From the NCBI GenBank assembly GCA_947626285.1, contig CANQRR010000009.1, positions 23,484 to 87,483 on the forward strand: DNA of 64,000 nt. Direction: 5' to 3'. Both the position numbers and the translations under genes were made by a program. Within the stretch, counting starts at the first letter, position 1. Each line of letters opens with the position of its first letter. The DNA is from an uncultured Lachnospiraceae bacterium (GTDB lineage: Bacteria > Bacillota > Clostridia > Lachnospirales > Lachnospiraceae). Shown in pieces: positions 1-9,178 of the stretch. The notes under the pieces are model-generated. The model saw only the letters and a program-made list of their open reading frames with translations. It was not told the origin of the DNA and searched no databases.

Positions 1-670
1 GTCCGTGTTTGCGCATGAAGTGCTTGTTCTGGATGTTGGTAGGGGCAGAGGCTACCTTCGGATTGATCTGCTCGGTGAACATGGCCATCTTTGCGACTTC
101 TTCCAGAACAACGGAGTGGTAGACCGCCTGCGCGGCGTCCTTACCCCAGGTGAACGGGCCGTGATTGCGGCAGATGACAGCCGGTACGTAAGCTGGATTG
201 ATATCGCGGCCGCGGAAGGTCTCGACGATCACATGACCGGTATTCGTCTCGTAATCCTCCTCGATCTCCTCAGTCGTGAGGTTTCGCGCGCAAGGGATCG
301 GGCCGTAGAAATAGTCTGCGTGCGTCGTGCCGTAAGCCGGGATATCGCGTCCCGCCTGCGCCCAGGACACCGCGTAGGTGCTGTGCGTGTGCACGATGCC
401 GCCAATCTCCGGGAATTCATTGTAAAGGACGAGATGCGTCTTCGTGTCAGAAGACGGGTTCATGTCGCCCTCAACTTTATTTCCTTTCAGGTCCATGACG
501 ACCAGATCTTCCGGCTTGAGCTCCTCGTACTCGACGCCCGACGGCTTGATGACGAACAGCCCTTTCTCGCGGTCGATCCCGCTTACGTTGCCCCAAGTGT
601 AGGTGACAAGGCCTCTGCGCGGCAACTCCATGTTCGCTTCATATACTTTCTGCTTCAGTTCTTCTAACAT
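1..670 (-). CDS. araD: L-ribulose-5-phosphate 4-epimerase, 3' end cut by window
   Basis: The minus strand, antisense to the first ORF of the track, reads [20 protein letters not shown] and continues through [34 protein letters not shown] and the IPAYVP region. These are hallmarks of class II aldolase-fold epimerases of the AraD/SgbE/UlaF group, which interconvert L-ribulose-5-phosphate and D-xylulose-5-phosphate with a divalent metal bound by HTH and HADYF-type histidines. About 223 of an expected 230 or so codons are present; the stop lies outside the window. The start is the ATG ending at 670, behind the Shine-Dalgarno AAAGGTGG. It is transcribed away from the ABC exporter, from a promoter in the shared intergenic region. 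AraD versus UlaF/SgbE specificity cannot be decided from sequence alone. Confidence 0.9.
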   Translation of the reverse strand, partial: MLEELKQKVYEANMELPRRGLVTYTWGNVSGIDREKGLFVIKPSGVEYEELKPEDLVVMDLKGNKVEGDMNPSSDTKTHLVLYNEFPEIGGIVHTHSTYAVSWAQAGRDIPAYGTTHADYFYGPIPCARNLTTEEIEEDYETNTGHVIVETFRGRDINPAYVPAVICRNHGPFTWGKDAAQAVYHSVVLEEVAKMAMFTEQINPKVASAPTNIQNKHFMRKHG

Positions 671-720
671 ATGATTTCCACCTTTCTATAGTTTCTTTCG
701 ATAAGATTTTTCTTTCCAAC

Positions 721-749
721 AGTATATCATACAGCCTTAAATACATCAA
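721..749 (-). promoter_or_regulatory. Sigma-A-type promoter for araD
   Basis: On the minus strand TTGATG, a 17-base spacer and TATACT lie about 50 bases upstream of the araD start. It is back-to-back with the promoter of the plus-strand exporter operon. Confidence 0.55.
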
Positions 750-776
750 TAAATGATATGAGAAATATTGAAAATA

Positions 777-805
777 TTGAAATAGGATTTGGCTTTTGCT
801 ATACT
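777..805 (+). promoter_or_regulatory. Sigma-A-type promoter for the ABC exporter operon
   Basis: TTGAAA, 17 bases and TATACT precede the permease start codon at 834 by about 28 bases. This also argues against the upstream TTG start used in the ORF track, which would lie inside the promoter. Confidence 0.65.
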
Positions 806-833
806 GAATGAAAATATTGGAGAGAAGAATGAA

Positions 834-3800
834 ATGAGAAGATCGGTTGCCCTAAAAACGCTCCTGCGTTCTCCTGTGAGAACTCTGTTGACGCTGTCTC
901 TGCTTGCGATGGCGTCATTTGTGTTGCTTTCCCGTGTCACAGATTACACGCTGATGCGCAGGGAGACGGAACAAGCTGAGAGTTTTTATCACGGAGTTGC
1001 CGCGCTGGATATCACCACGCCCACGGTATCCTATCAGGAGGACGGTACGCTGTATCAGTTTTCTCCGGACGACAAGCCGTGGCCGACAGCGGATGAGTTG
1101 AAGGCGTTTGCCTCGCTGCCTGGGGTGACAATGGCGGATACAAGGTATATGACGGCCGGACTGATCGAAGATTACAAGCGGCTGGTGAAGGATGGAGAGA
1201 CGGCTTACGGGACAGGGCAGTTTGTGCTGGAGGGCGACTATGCCGGCTATGAGGAGACTCCTGGTTCCGGGGATTTTATCCATCTGCTGCTGGAGAACGT
1301 CAGGCTGCTTGCGGGCGACGTTGTACTTGATCCCGAAAAGCCTCTTGAAATCGAGACGAGAAAACTGACGGAAGAAGAATATGAAGAATTACGGGCATCC
1401 GATTACTATTACGGCGAATTGCCCTTGTCCTTTTTTGAGGAGTCAAAGAAGGGAAGCCGCTGCCTTGTCACGGGAAATTACGACAGGACGAGCGGGCGGG
1501 AGCTGAGGCTTAACGTGATGGATGCGGACGCCAAAGCTTTCTGCGTCCTGGACAGTCTTGGAGAGGATTACCTTGAAAGCCCGGACTTTGCCTACCAGAA
1601 AGGACTGATTCGGGCGATTCGGCAGGATTCCCGTACCTTTGATATCGTCTATACTTCCGACATGCGTTCCATACCGCGTTTCAATGAGCGCAGCATGGTC
1701 ATCGCCGAGGGGAAGCCTCTGACCGCCGGGGACGAGGATGCCTGCGTGGTGAGCGAACTTTTCCTGGAGACCTATGGGCTGTCCGTCGGGGACAGGATCA
1801 CAGTGCAGCTGGGGGATAAGCTGACACCGCAAAATTCCATGGCAGGAGCGATGGCGCTCGGAGCCGGGAAACGTCTGGCGGACTTTGTATCTACGAAGGA
1901 GTTGGAGATTGCGGGCGCTTATCGGATGACGGATGATGTGCAGACGCGCATAGCGGAGTCGGAATGGGCGTACACGGAAAACACTGTTTTTGTACCGGCT
2001 TCGCTTTTGCCTGTGGCAGTGCCGGACGACTATGAGGGTAGTGCGGGCGAGTTCAGCGTGTTTGTAGAAAAGGCACAGGATATCGAAGCCTTCAAGGGAG
2101 CCGCAGAACCTCTGGCTGCCGAGATGGGGCTCGGGCTGCGCTTTTCGGATGGCGGTTGGATGCGGGTAAAAGACAGCTTCGAAAATGGTGAGCGCACCTC
2201 GCTTTTCACCGTCGTTTTCTATGTGTTTGGCGCGATGCTGGCGCAGTTCCTCGCAGTTTACCTGTATGTTGGAGGAGAGAAGAAATCATATGCCATCATG
2301 CGGACGCTCGGCGTCCCGGCGAGGAAGGCGGCGACTGCGATCGTGCTGCCGTTTGGGGTTTTGCTCGCAGTGGCGATTCCTGCAAGCAGTGCTGTCGGGA
2401 TCTTGTACACGTCCCGGACGGCGGCCGCGGCATTGAGCGGGCTGTCGGAGGGCATGCCGGAGGACTATGTTCTCAATGCGGCATTGTCGCTTAAAGTCAT
2501 CGTGGTATGTCTGTTGGCAGAGGCTGCCTACGTCATAGGTATCAGCTTTGCCGTTTTGGGGAAAATGCGGAAGATTCCTCCGCTTGAACTGCTGCAGGTG
2601 GGCTCTCAGACAGGAGCCACAAAAAGGGAGACCTCTGTTCGTCGGGAGGAGACTCCTCCTCCGGCTGATTTTGCGGTCTCAAAGCTTTTGGAAGCGGACG
2701 AAGCGCCTGTTTCCGGGGGATATTCCGCTTTTTGCCAGGTGACGACCTATGCGTTTCGCCAGATCAGGCGCAATATCGGGAAGACTTTGCTTTCGCTTCT
2801 CCTCGCGGTGGTGCTTTTCGCCGGAACGGGCGTTTTTATACTGGCGATGCATACCTATCAGGACGCCTTTTATGAAACGGATGTAACGGTGCGCGTCACG
2901 GGTTTTTCCTCCGATTCGATTAAGGTATTGTCCGAATCTGATCTGGCAAAGGGACTGTACTATTACGGGAAACTCAGTGTTCGCGCGGGCAGTGCGGGAA
3001 CCAGAAATCAGATGACGCTCACGAACGACCTGGAACGCTATCTGGAAGGCGCGCACAGGATCACTTACGCCGATGGGTATGACGCTTCCGTCTTTGAAAG
3101 CGACGAAGCCGTATGCCTGTTGGGGCAAACCGCAGCCGCGATGTTGAATGTTCAAGCCGGGGATGAGATCAGCTTTTTGACCGATGACCTGTATTCCTTT
3201 CTGCAGCAATTGTATGAGGAGGAATCTGCGTTTACGGAGGCGGTAGCCCGCGCGGGCATGCCGTATCGGGTGGCTGGCATCGTGGAATCGGCGGATGAAG
3301 ATGTAAATACCGGAATCTTTACTTCGGCGAACCGCGCGGCAGAGACTTTATACGGGCAGCCCTTTCCGATCGGATATTGCGAATGCATCCTCACGGACAA
3401 TGGAAGAATCCATGAGCTGAACGTCCTGCTGGATGAGCAAAAGAATCAGCAGCTGCAATACGCCCCGACGGCATCCTTCTATGTGGATACGGTGGCGCTT
3501 GAAAACATTCGCAGGATTCGTGACCTTCTGCAATCCTTGTTCCCTGTCGTCGTGGCTGCCACGGTTCTGCTTGCGCTGATCGGTTCCGCTCTGGTGATCA
3601 CGCAGTCGGCGACGGAAGCCGCATGTATGCGAATCCTTGGAACCGGAAGAAAGCGCGCCCGCTGTATGCTGGTATCGGGGCATCTTGCGCTGTGCCTGAT
3701 CGGGATGATTTTTGTGGCAGGACTGCTTTTGCTTGGCGCGCCCGCACTGTTTGCGGGAAGTGTTCGGACGTTTGCCGTCTGTTGGACCTTATATCTGGCA

Positions 3801-3881
3801 AGCTTTGTCTGCGGCGCATTTCTGGCAGCCGTGCAGCTTACCGGACAGCGGATACTTGAGCTTCTTCAGAGGAAGGAATAA
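834..3881 (+). CDS. FtsX-like ABC transporter permease
   Basis: A large membrane protein of 1015 residues with the usual layout of macrolide-exporter/BceB-type FtsX permeases. A first membrane helix (LLTLSLLAMASFVLLS) near residue 25 is followed by a long extracytoplasmic domain. Then come a helix cluster around residues 455-600, ending in PPLELLQVG, a second anchoring helix near 655-680, another outer domain, and three C-terminal helices. The chosen ATG has the Shine-Dalgarno GGAGAG eight to ten bases upstream; the ORF-track start (TTG at 789) overlaps the promoter. It forms an operon with the ATPase at 4014. Substrate unknown: such exporters move peptides, lipoproteins or antimicrobials, or act mechanically in wall remodelling. 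Its 3' end is the founder of a degenerate 32-bp repeat array. Confidence 0.88.
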   Translation: MRRSVALKTLLRSPVRTLLTLSLLAMASFVLLSRVTDYTLMRRETEQAESFYHGVAALDITTPTVSYQEDGTLYQFSPDDKPWPTADELKAFASLPGVTMADTRYMTAGLIEDYKRLVKDGETAYGTGQFVLEGDYAGYEETPGSGDFIHLLLENVRLLAGDVVLDPEKPLEIETRKLTEEEYEELRASDYYYGELPLSFFEESKKGSRCLVTGNYDRTSGRELRLNVMDADAKAFCVLDSLGEDYLESPDFAYQKGLIRAIRQDSRTFDIVYTSDMRSIPRFNERSMVIAEGKPLTAGDEDACVVSELFLETYGLSVGDRITVQLGDKLTPQNSMAGAMALGAGKRLADFVSTKELEIAGAYRMTDDVQTRIAESEWAYTENTVFVPASLLPVAVPDDYEGSAGEFSVFVEKAQDIEAFKGAAEPLAAEMGLGLRFSDGGWMRVKDSFENGERTSLFTVVFYVFGAMLAQFLAVYLYVGGEKKSYAIMRTLGVPARKAATAIVLPFGVLLAVAIPASSAVGILYTSRTAAAALSGLSEGMPEDYVLNAALSLKVIVVCLLAEAAYVIGISFAVLGKMRKIPPLELLQVGSQTGATKRETSVRREETPPPADFAVSKLLEADEAPVSGGYSAFCQVTTYAFRQIRRNIGKTLLSLLLAVVLFAGTGVFILAMHTYQDAFYETDVTVRVTGFSSDSIKVLSESDLAKGLYYYGKLSVRAGSAGTRNQMTLTNDLERYLEGAHRITYADGYDASVFESDEAVCLLGQTAAAMLNVQAGDEISFLTDDLYSFLQQLYEEESAFTEAVARAGMPYRVAGIVESADEDVNTGIFTSANRAAETLYGQPFPIGYCECILTDNGRIHELNVLLDEQKNQQLQYAPTASFYVDTVALENIRRIRDLLQSLFPVVVAATVLLALIGSALVITQSATEAACMRILGTGRKRARCMLVSGHLALCLIGMIFVAGLLLLGAPALFAGSVRTFAVCWTLYLASFVCGAFLAAVQLTGQRILELLQRKE

Positions 3882-4007
3882 GCGTATTGGAACTCCTGCA
3901 GATGGAAGAACATGAGTATTGAAACTCCTGCAGATAAAAGAATGAGAGTATTGGATTTCTGGCAGATTAAGGAATAGGTGTATCTAAAATCCGAAGTGAA
4001 AGGAGGA
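3851..4007 (+). repeat. Degenerate 32-bp tandem repeats copying the permease 3' end
   Basis: The last codons of the permease (ATACTTGAGCTTCTTCAG..GGAATAA) recur at 3884 (GTATTGGAACTCCTGCAG), 3916 (GTATTGAAACTCCTGCAG), 3948 (GTATTGGATTTCTGGCAG) and, very decayed, at 3980, just before the ATPase Shine-Dalgarno. Spacings are 33, 32, 32 and 32 bases. Each copy can encode a version of the tail xLxLLQxKE, usually followed by its own stop codon. The unit is not a multiple of three, so the copies lie in different frames. Confidence 0.75.
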
Positions 4008-4013
4008 AACGCC

Positions 4014-4697
4014 ATGTCGGCGCTAGCATTAAAAAACGTGACTTACCGCTATAAAAATTCGCCCAAAGCTGCTGTTTCAGGGATCTCCTGCCTGTTTGAG
4101 GAGGGAAAGGTCTACGCGATCACAGGACCTTCCGGCTCCGGCAAGTCGACCTTCCTTTCCCTGCTCGCTGGAATGGATCTTCCAACGGAGGGAGAGATCC
4201 TTCTCGACGGAGATAATATCGCGGGACTTGACCTTGACCGCTACCGCCGCGAGAGCATTTCCATGATCTTTCAGGCATTTCATCTCTTCCCGTTGCTCAC
4301 GGTCATGGAGAATGTCTGCTTTCCCATGGAGTTGTGCGGGGTGAACCCGAAAGATGCGAGAAAAAGGGCAGAAGCGCTGCTGGATGGCGTCGGTATCGCA
4401 GAGGAAAAGAGAAAGCGTTTCCCGTCAAAGCTGTCAGGAGGCGAACGGCAGCGGGTGGCGATCGCGCGAAGCCTCGCGTCAAACGCGAAGATCATTCTGG
4501 CGGATGAACCGACCGGAAATCTTGATTACGCAAACACACAGAATATTATTGAGATTCTGTGTGATCTTGCGCATAAAAAGGGATACTGCGTTATCATCGT
4601 TACCCATGACAGCGAAGTCGCCGAGGCGGCCGATGTGGCGTTTCGGATGAGGGACGGAGTATTGCAGACAGAATGGAGAGAAAAGGAAAATGGGTGA
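4014..4697 (+). CDS. ABC transporter ATP-binding protein (MacB/LolD/BceA type)
   Basis: Cytoplasmic ATPase of 227 residues that powers the FtsX-type permease encoded just upstream. Visible motifs in order are Walker [10 protein letters not shown], the Q-loop ([18 protein letters not shown]), signature LSGGERQR, Walker B IILADEPT with the following GNLD D-loop, and the H-loop VTHD. The MENV.P region is typical of the LolD/MacB/SalX family. The ATG at 4014 has an ideal AAAGGAGG Shine-Dalgarno; the track start (GTG at 3978) lies within the tandem repeats and adds residues absent from the family. The stop overlaps the next gene by eight bases, so the downstream hypothetical protein is probably made together with it. 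Confidence 0.93.
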   Translation: MSALALKNVTYRYKNSPKAAVSGISCLFEEGKVYAITGPSGSGKSTFLSLLAGMDLPTEGEILLDGDNIAGLDLDRYRRESISMIFQAFHLFPLLTVMENVCFPMELCGVNPKDARKRAEALLDGVGIAEEKRKRFPSKLSGGERQRVAIARSLASNAKIILADEPTGNLDYANTQNIIEILCDLAHKKGYCVIIVTHDSEVAEAADVAFRMRDGVLQTEWREKENG

Positions 4698-5331
4698 GCA
4701 GTCTCCGTTTCAGTCCGCACTGGCGGATTTTACGTATGACGTGGCAAGCGGCGGTGCCATTCGGCATCTGACGGATCTGGGCTATACGGCGAAGCAGATC
4801 TCGGAAACGCTCGCCTATCCGACGCCGATGAGGCGGATACAGGAGCAGATGTGGAAGAGACTTGTGGAGACAGCTGTGATCCTGGAGCAGGAGCCGGGCA
4901 GCCGCAGGGAGACCTCTGAGTTTGTCAGGGAATACGGAAAATACGGGCGGACAAGCTTTCGCAGGGTGTCCGGAACCGCGGCGCAGGGAAGCCGGGTCTG
5001 CGCATCAGAGATCACGGCGCGTGCTTCTGACCGGGAGGGCCTGCGCGGCCTTCTTTCGCGCAAGCTTGAGGAAAACGGGGCAAAGGATTCCTATGCTGCC
5101 TGCGATTTCGGATTACTGGCGGCTGACGAGCCGGAGAAATATCGGGAGTTACTGGCGGCGTTGGATGAACGGTGCAGGGAATATATCGTGGGACTGCCCT
5201 GGGAGCGAAAAACCGTGTATCACAGGCTGAATGAGCTGATGCAGGAGATCATATTCCGGCTGCTGGAAGCCGGTCTGTGGCGGGGAGACTGCTATTTCCT
5301 TGTTACCGGGGAGCGGGTTCATCTCATTTGA
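4690..5331 (+). CDS. Uncharacterised protein cotranscribed with ABC exporter
   Basis: A 213-residue soluble protein that I do not recognise. It begins [20 protein letters not shown] and contains an HLTDLGYTAKQISETLAYP segment that could form a helix-turn-helix-like pair of helices. Its middle is basic and its C-terminal half alpha-helical (EKYRELLAALDERCREYI). No signal peptide, membrane segment or obvious catalytic motif is visible. Its start codon overlaps the end of the ATPase gene (ATGGGTGA), which implies translational coupling and a role linked to the exporter, for instance regulation or accessory function. It ends before the FAD dehydrogenase gene with a gap of about 40 bases. Confidence 0.75.
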   Translation: MGEQSPFQSALADFTYDVASGGAIRHLTDLGYTAKQISETLAYPTPMRRIQEQMWKRLVETAVILEQEPGSRRETSEFVREYGKYGRTSFRRVSGTAAQGSRVCASEITARASDREGLRGLLSRKLEENGAKDSYAACDFGLLAADEPEKYRELLAALDERCREYIVGLPWERKTVYHRLNELMQEIIFRLLEAGLWRGDCYFLVTGERVHLI

Positions 5332-5371
5332 CCTGGCAAAACAGGATACTGAGGAACGAAAGGCTGAATAT

Positions 5372-7228
5372 ATGATATTACGAATCAATGAATTGAAACT
5401 TCGCCCGGACCACACGCAGCAGGAGCTTTCGCTGGAAATACGGAAGATCCTGCGCCTTCGCGGAGAAGCGATGAGCTATGAGATCGTGCGCCGGTCGATC
5501 GACGCGCGGAAAAAGCCCGAGCTGAAATATGTCTACACGGTGGATGTGACAGTAGATGATCCGCGAGCGCTGTTGAAGCGGATTCGCAGTAACAAGGTCG
5601 TGCTCACGGATAAGAAGGAATATGCGTTTCCCTACTGTGGAAAGTTCACGGAGAAGTCGTCCGTCCAAAAAACTTTCAGCCAGAATAATGAAAAAAATCA
5701 GATTTTACAGATTGCACAGACTTCTGGAACACACAGTGTACAGAAGAGGAGTGACATACTCCCGCCGGTCGTGGTGGGGAGCGGTCCTGCCGGACTGTTC
5801 TGCGCGCTGATGCTTGCGCGGGCAGGACTGCGCCCGATCGTGTTGGAGCGCGGGGAGCCGGTCGACGACCGTGTGTACACGGTCAAGCGCTTCTGGGAGA
5901 GCGGCCGGCTGAATCCGCAGTCGAATGTGCAGTTCGGTGAGGGTGGGGCGGGCACGTTCTCAGACGGGAAGCTGAACACGCTGATCAAGGACCCGGATGG
6001 GAGGATCCGTTTTGTATTAAAGGAATTTGTCCGCGCGGGAGCGCCGGAAGAGATCCTGTATCACCACAAACCGCATATCGGGACAGATGTGCTGGTGGAT
6101 GTCGTTCGGACGATCCGGGAGGAGATCAAAGCGTTGGGCGGCGTGTTTTTCTTCAACAGCTGTCTGAGCGGGATTTTGCCTGTCACGCAGGTATCCGGGC
6201 ATGCAGACGCAAATTTGAACACTTCGGAAATGATGACAGGTGGGAAATATTCCACGGTTTCCGCTGTCCCAGCGGACGAAATTCTGCCGGTTTATACGCT
6301 TTCCATCAACCGCGGTGCGTGCACGCTGCAAACACAGCATTTGATCCTTGCAATCGGACACAGCGCCCGCGATACTTTTTTCATGCTGCATGAGCTTGGG
6401 CTTCCGATGCAGGCGAAGGCTTTTGCGGTCGGCCTGCGCATCGAGCATAAGCAGAAGACGATCAACGACGCGATGTACGGGGCAGATTACCCATATGAAC
6501 TGGGCGCGGCGCCGTACAAGCTGACGCACAAATGCGCGGACGGGAGGGGTGTATACTCTTTCTGCATGTGTCCGGGCGGTTATGTCGTGAACGCGTCCTC
6601 CGAGCCGGGGCGGACGGCGGTCAACGGCATGAGTTACAGCGGGCGCGACAGCGAGAACGCGAACAGCGCGATCGTCGTCACGGTCTCACCGGAGGATTAT
6701 CAAAAAGAGTATCAAGGAAGATCCCAGAGAGAGCGCAGGAACGGATGGCGCGATGAGCGCGGCTGTGATCCGCTCTCCGGCATTGCATTTCAGAGAAAGC
6801 TCGAGGAGGCGGCTTATGCGTGCGGCGGCGGTAAGATCCCGGTGCAGCGCTTCGAAGACTTCTGCACAGATGTCCCGACCACGGAATTCGGGGACGTCCG
6901 CCCGCAGTGCAAGGGGGCATATGTGATGTCCAATCTGCGCAGCATCCTGCCGGAGCGCCTGAATGAGAACATTATCGAGGGGATCCGAAGCTTTGGAAAG
7001 AAGATGGAGGGCTTCGATAGCCCGGACGCGCTCTTGTCCGGCGTGGAGAGCCGTACGTCTTCCCCGGTGCGGATCCTGCGCGGAGAGACCTGCCAGAGCA
7101 GCGCGTTTCCCGGCATCTATCCCTGCGGAGAGGGCGCAGGCTACGCAGGCGGCATCACCTCCGCGGCCGTAGACGGCATCCGCGTCGCAGAGCAGGTATG
7201 CAGGGCAATGGCTTTGCCGCAGAGTTGA
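5372..7228 (+). CDS. NAD(P)/FAD-dependent dehydrogenase (COG2509-like)
   Basis: Protein of 618 residues. An N-terminal region of about 100 residues (MILRINELKL, with KIL.LRGEAMSYEIVRRSIDARKK) precedes a Rossmann FAD-binding motif GSGPAGLFCALMLARAG near residue 135. Later come ERG, a glycine-rich NVQFGEGGAGTFSDGKL segment and the C-terminal PCGEGAGYAGGITSAAVDG, all typical of the FAD-dependent dehydrogenases annotated as COG2509. The physiological substrate of this family is not established. The track's upstream start adds 24 residues overlapping the previous gene; the ATG at 5372 has a modest AAAGG ahead of it and matches the family start. Two linkers (around 110-130 and 270-300) look like lineage-specific insertions. 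Confidence 0.85.
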   Translation: MILRINELKLRPDHTQQELSLEIRKILRLRGEAMSYEIVRRSIDARKKPELKYVYTVDVTVDDPRALLKRIRSNKVVLTDKKEYAFPYCGKFTEKSSVQKTFSQNNEKNQILQIAQTSGTHSVQKRSDILPPVVVGSGPAGLFCALMLARAGLRPIVLERGEPVDDRVYTVKRFWESGRLNPQSNVQFGEGGAGTFSDGKLNTLIKDPDGRIRFVLKEFVRAGAPEEILYHHKPHIGTDVLVDVVRTIREEIKALGGVFFFNSCLSGILPVTQVSGHADANLNTSEMMTGGKYSTVSAVPADEILPVYTLSINRGACTLQTQHLILAIGHSARDTFFMLHELGLPMQAKAFAVGLRIEHKQKTINDAMYGADYPYELGAAPYKLTHKCADGRGVYSFCMCPGGYVVNASSEPGRTAVNGMSYSGRDSENANSAIVVTVSPEDYQKEYQGRSQRERRNGWRDERGCDPLSGIAFQRKLEEAAYACGGGKIPVQRFEDFCTDVPTTEFGDVRPQCKGAYVMSNLRSILPERLNENIIEGIRSFGKKMEGFDSPDALLSGVESRTSSPVRILRGETCQSSAFPGIYPCGEGAGYAGGITSAAVDGIRVAEQVCRAMALPQS

Positions 7229-7429
7229 TCATCTCTGTGGGCGCAACCGATTGAAGTTCATGAAATTTTCAGAACTTTTTCTCGCTGGAAGTGTATACTT
7301 TCCTGAGAAATTGTGGTAAGATATTAAATGGTTTATTGTGCTGACCGGGTGGAGAGTATCGGTACAAGCATGAAAGAAGCAAGATCATCAATAGGCGACG
7401 AGGCATTCCTACAGGAAAGCCCGCGCACA

Positions 7430-8110
7430 ATGAGAAGTATACCAAAAGAGGAACGCCCTTACGAAAAGTGCCTTGAGCACGGAGCGGAAGCGCTGTCGGA
7501 CGCGGAACTGCTTGCCGTGGTCCTGCGTACGGGCGTCAAAGGCGAATCGGCATTGGAACTGTCAAGGAAGGTACTTGCTCAGCATGGGGAAGCGAACGGA
7601 CTCCTGGGCATTTATCACATGTCGATTTCTGATTTAACGAAAGTGAAGGGGCTTGGGCGGGTCAAGGCGATCCAGCTGAAATGCGTCGCCGAGCTGTCGC
7701 GCAGGATCGCGCGGGCTACGTTCTCCGAGGGAGTCATTTTTAAAGAGCCGGAGACGGTGGCTCGCTATTACATGGAGGAGCTGCGCCACCAGGAGCAGGA
7801 GGTGCTGATGCTTGCCATGCTCAACAGCAAGGGCAGGCTGATGAAGGATCAGGTTATCTCCAAGGGAACGGTGCGCGCTTCCCTGATCTCCCCGAGGGAG
7901 ATCTTTATTGAGGCGGTGCGGAACCAGGCAGTGAGCATTATCATGCTTCACAATCATCCGAGCGGAGACCCCATGCCCAGCCCGGAGGATCTGTTGCTGA
8001 CCAGACGTGTCAGAAAGGCGGGACATATTCTGGGGATCGAGCTTCAGGATCATATCATTATCGGGGATTGCCGGGCAGTCAGCATGAGGGAGCAGGGCTT
8101 CTGGCAGTGA
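7430..8110 (+). CDS. radC: RadC family JAB-domain protein
   Basis: From the ATG at 7430 the product is 226 residues, the usual length for RadC/YsxA proteins. It opens with the conserved SIPKEERPYEK and has a helix-hairpin-helix-like segment (LTKVKGLGRVKAIQLK). The C-terminal JAB/MPN metalloprotease-like motif HNHPSGDPMPSPED carries the zinc-ligating histidines and aspartate. RadC was once linked to DNA repair, but its role is unsettled. In Bacillus and related bacteria it also lies just upstream of mreB, as here. Starts at 7328 and 7370 are open in frame but would add non-conserved residues; AGGAAA upstream of 7430 supports the later start. Confidence 0.9.
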   Translation: MRSIPKEERPYEKCLEHGAEALSDAELLAVVLRTGVKGESALELSRKVLAQHGEANGLLGIYHMSISDLTKVKGLGRVKAIQLKCVAELSRRIARATFSEGVIFKEPETVARYYMEELRHQEQEVLMLAMLNSKGRLMKDQVISKGTVRASLISPREIFIEAVRNQAVSIIMLHNHPSGDPMPSPEDLLLTRRVRKAGHILGIELQDHIIIGDCRAVSMREQGFWQ

Positions 8111-8134
8111 GGAATTTCTGAGGGGTACGTCAAG

Positions 8135-9154
8135 ATGCTATTTCAGAAGGTTTGCGGGATCGATCTGGGCACAGATACGATCAAGATACGGGATAAAAAC
8201 GGGAAATACTTTCTATACAGCAAGAACGTGATCGCGCTTCGGCAGGACGGTTCGCCCCTGGCGATCGGGGACGCCGCGTATGAGATCTATGAGAAGAATC
8301 CGACGAACATCCGCGTCGTCTGGCCGATGGCAGGCGGGGTGATCGCGAATTCGACGGAGATGGAGATGGTGCTGTCGCATCTTTTGAAGAAGTTCTCAGG
8401 CGTTTTCCGCACCGGAGCGTCGCTGTGCATCGCCGTGCCGAGTGATATCACACAGGTGGAGAAGCGCGCGTTCTTTCTTGTCATGCGCGGAAAGATCAAC
8501 GCCGGACGGATCCGCCTGATCGAGAAGGGGATCGCGGATGCGGTGAGTGCCGGGCTCCCGGTGCTCTCGACGCGCGGGCATATGGTCGTGAACATCGGCG
8601 CGGACACGACGGAGATCTCCGTGATCACCGCCGGAAAGGTGATCCTGAGCCAGACCATGAAGGTCGGCGGCCGCAGGCTGGACGAGGACATTGCGACGAT
8701 GGTGCGACGCAAATTCAATCTCAGCATCGGGCAGCAGACGGCGGAGTCTCTGAAGAACAATCTTGCGTTCATGATCAACGGACCGAAGCTTGAGCAGAAA
8801 GTGTTTGGGATCCACACGCTGTCCGGACTCCCGAAGTCCGATCTGATCCCATCGCTTGCGGTCAGCGTCGCGATTATCGACACGATCGACATGATCGTCG
8901 AGAACATCAAATCCATTTACAACCGAGTCCCGCCGCAGATCATGAAAGACATCACGAGAGAGGGCATCTATCTGACCGGAGGCGTCTCGATGATCCTGAA
9001 TCTGCCGGAGTATATCCGCAAGGAAATCGGGATCCCGCTGCACCACATACAGGATCCGCGCAACAGCACGATCCGCGGCCTGGTGGAGATCCTGAACAAC
9101 AAGGATTTGCGGAGATCCACCTACACGCTGAACGATCTGGCGCGGATGAGATAA
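8135..9154 (+). CDS. mreB: Rod-shape-determining actin homologue MreB/Mbl
   Basis: Protein of 339 residues with actin-fold motifs: phosphate-1 loop GIDLGTDTIKI, the VVNIGADTTEISVI phosphate-2 loop, and GIYLTGGVSMI in the adenosine motif. It polymerises under the membrane and guides the elongasome (RodA, PBP2, MreC, MreD), whose genes follow directly. Its first residues (MLFQKVCGIDLG) and somewhat divergent sequence make MreB versus Mbl uncertain. GAGGGG lies upstream of the ATG, and mreC follows after 24 bases. Confidence 0.93.
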   Translation: MLFQKVCGIDLGTDTIKIRDKNGKYFLYSKNVIALRQDGSPLAIGDAAYEIYEKNPTNIRVVWPMAGGVIANSTEMEMVLSHLLKKFSGVFRTGASLCIAVPSDITQVEKRAFFLVMRGKINAGRIRLIEKGIADAVSAGLPVLSTRGHMVVNIGADTTEISVITAGKVILSQTMKVGGRRLDEDIATMVRRKFNLSIGQQTAESLKNNLAFMINGPKLEQKVFGIHTLSGLPKSDLIPSLAVSVAIIDTIDMIVENIKSIYNRVPPQIMKDITREGIYLTGGVSMILNLPEYIRKEIGIPLHHIQDPRNSTIRGLVEILNNKDLRRSTYTLNDLARMR

Positions 9155-9178
9155 AGACGAAAGACGGGAAATTTTGCC

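Noticed and set aside
5-667. 220-codon plus-strand ORF at the window start
   Set aside because: It is the antisense shadow of araD, whose family motifs are clear on the minus strand.
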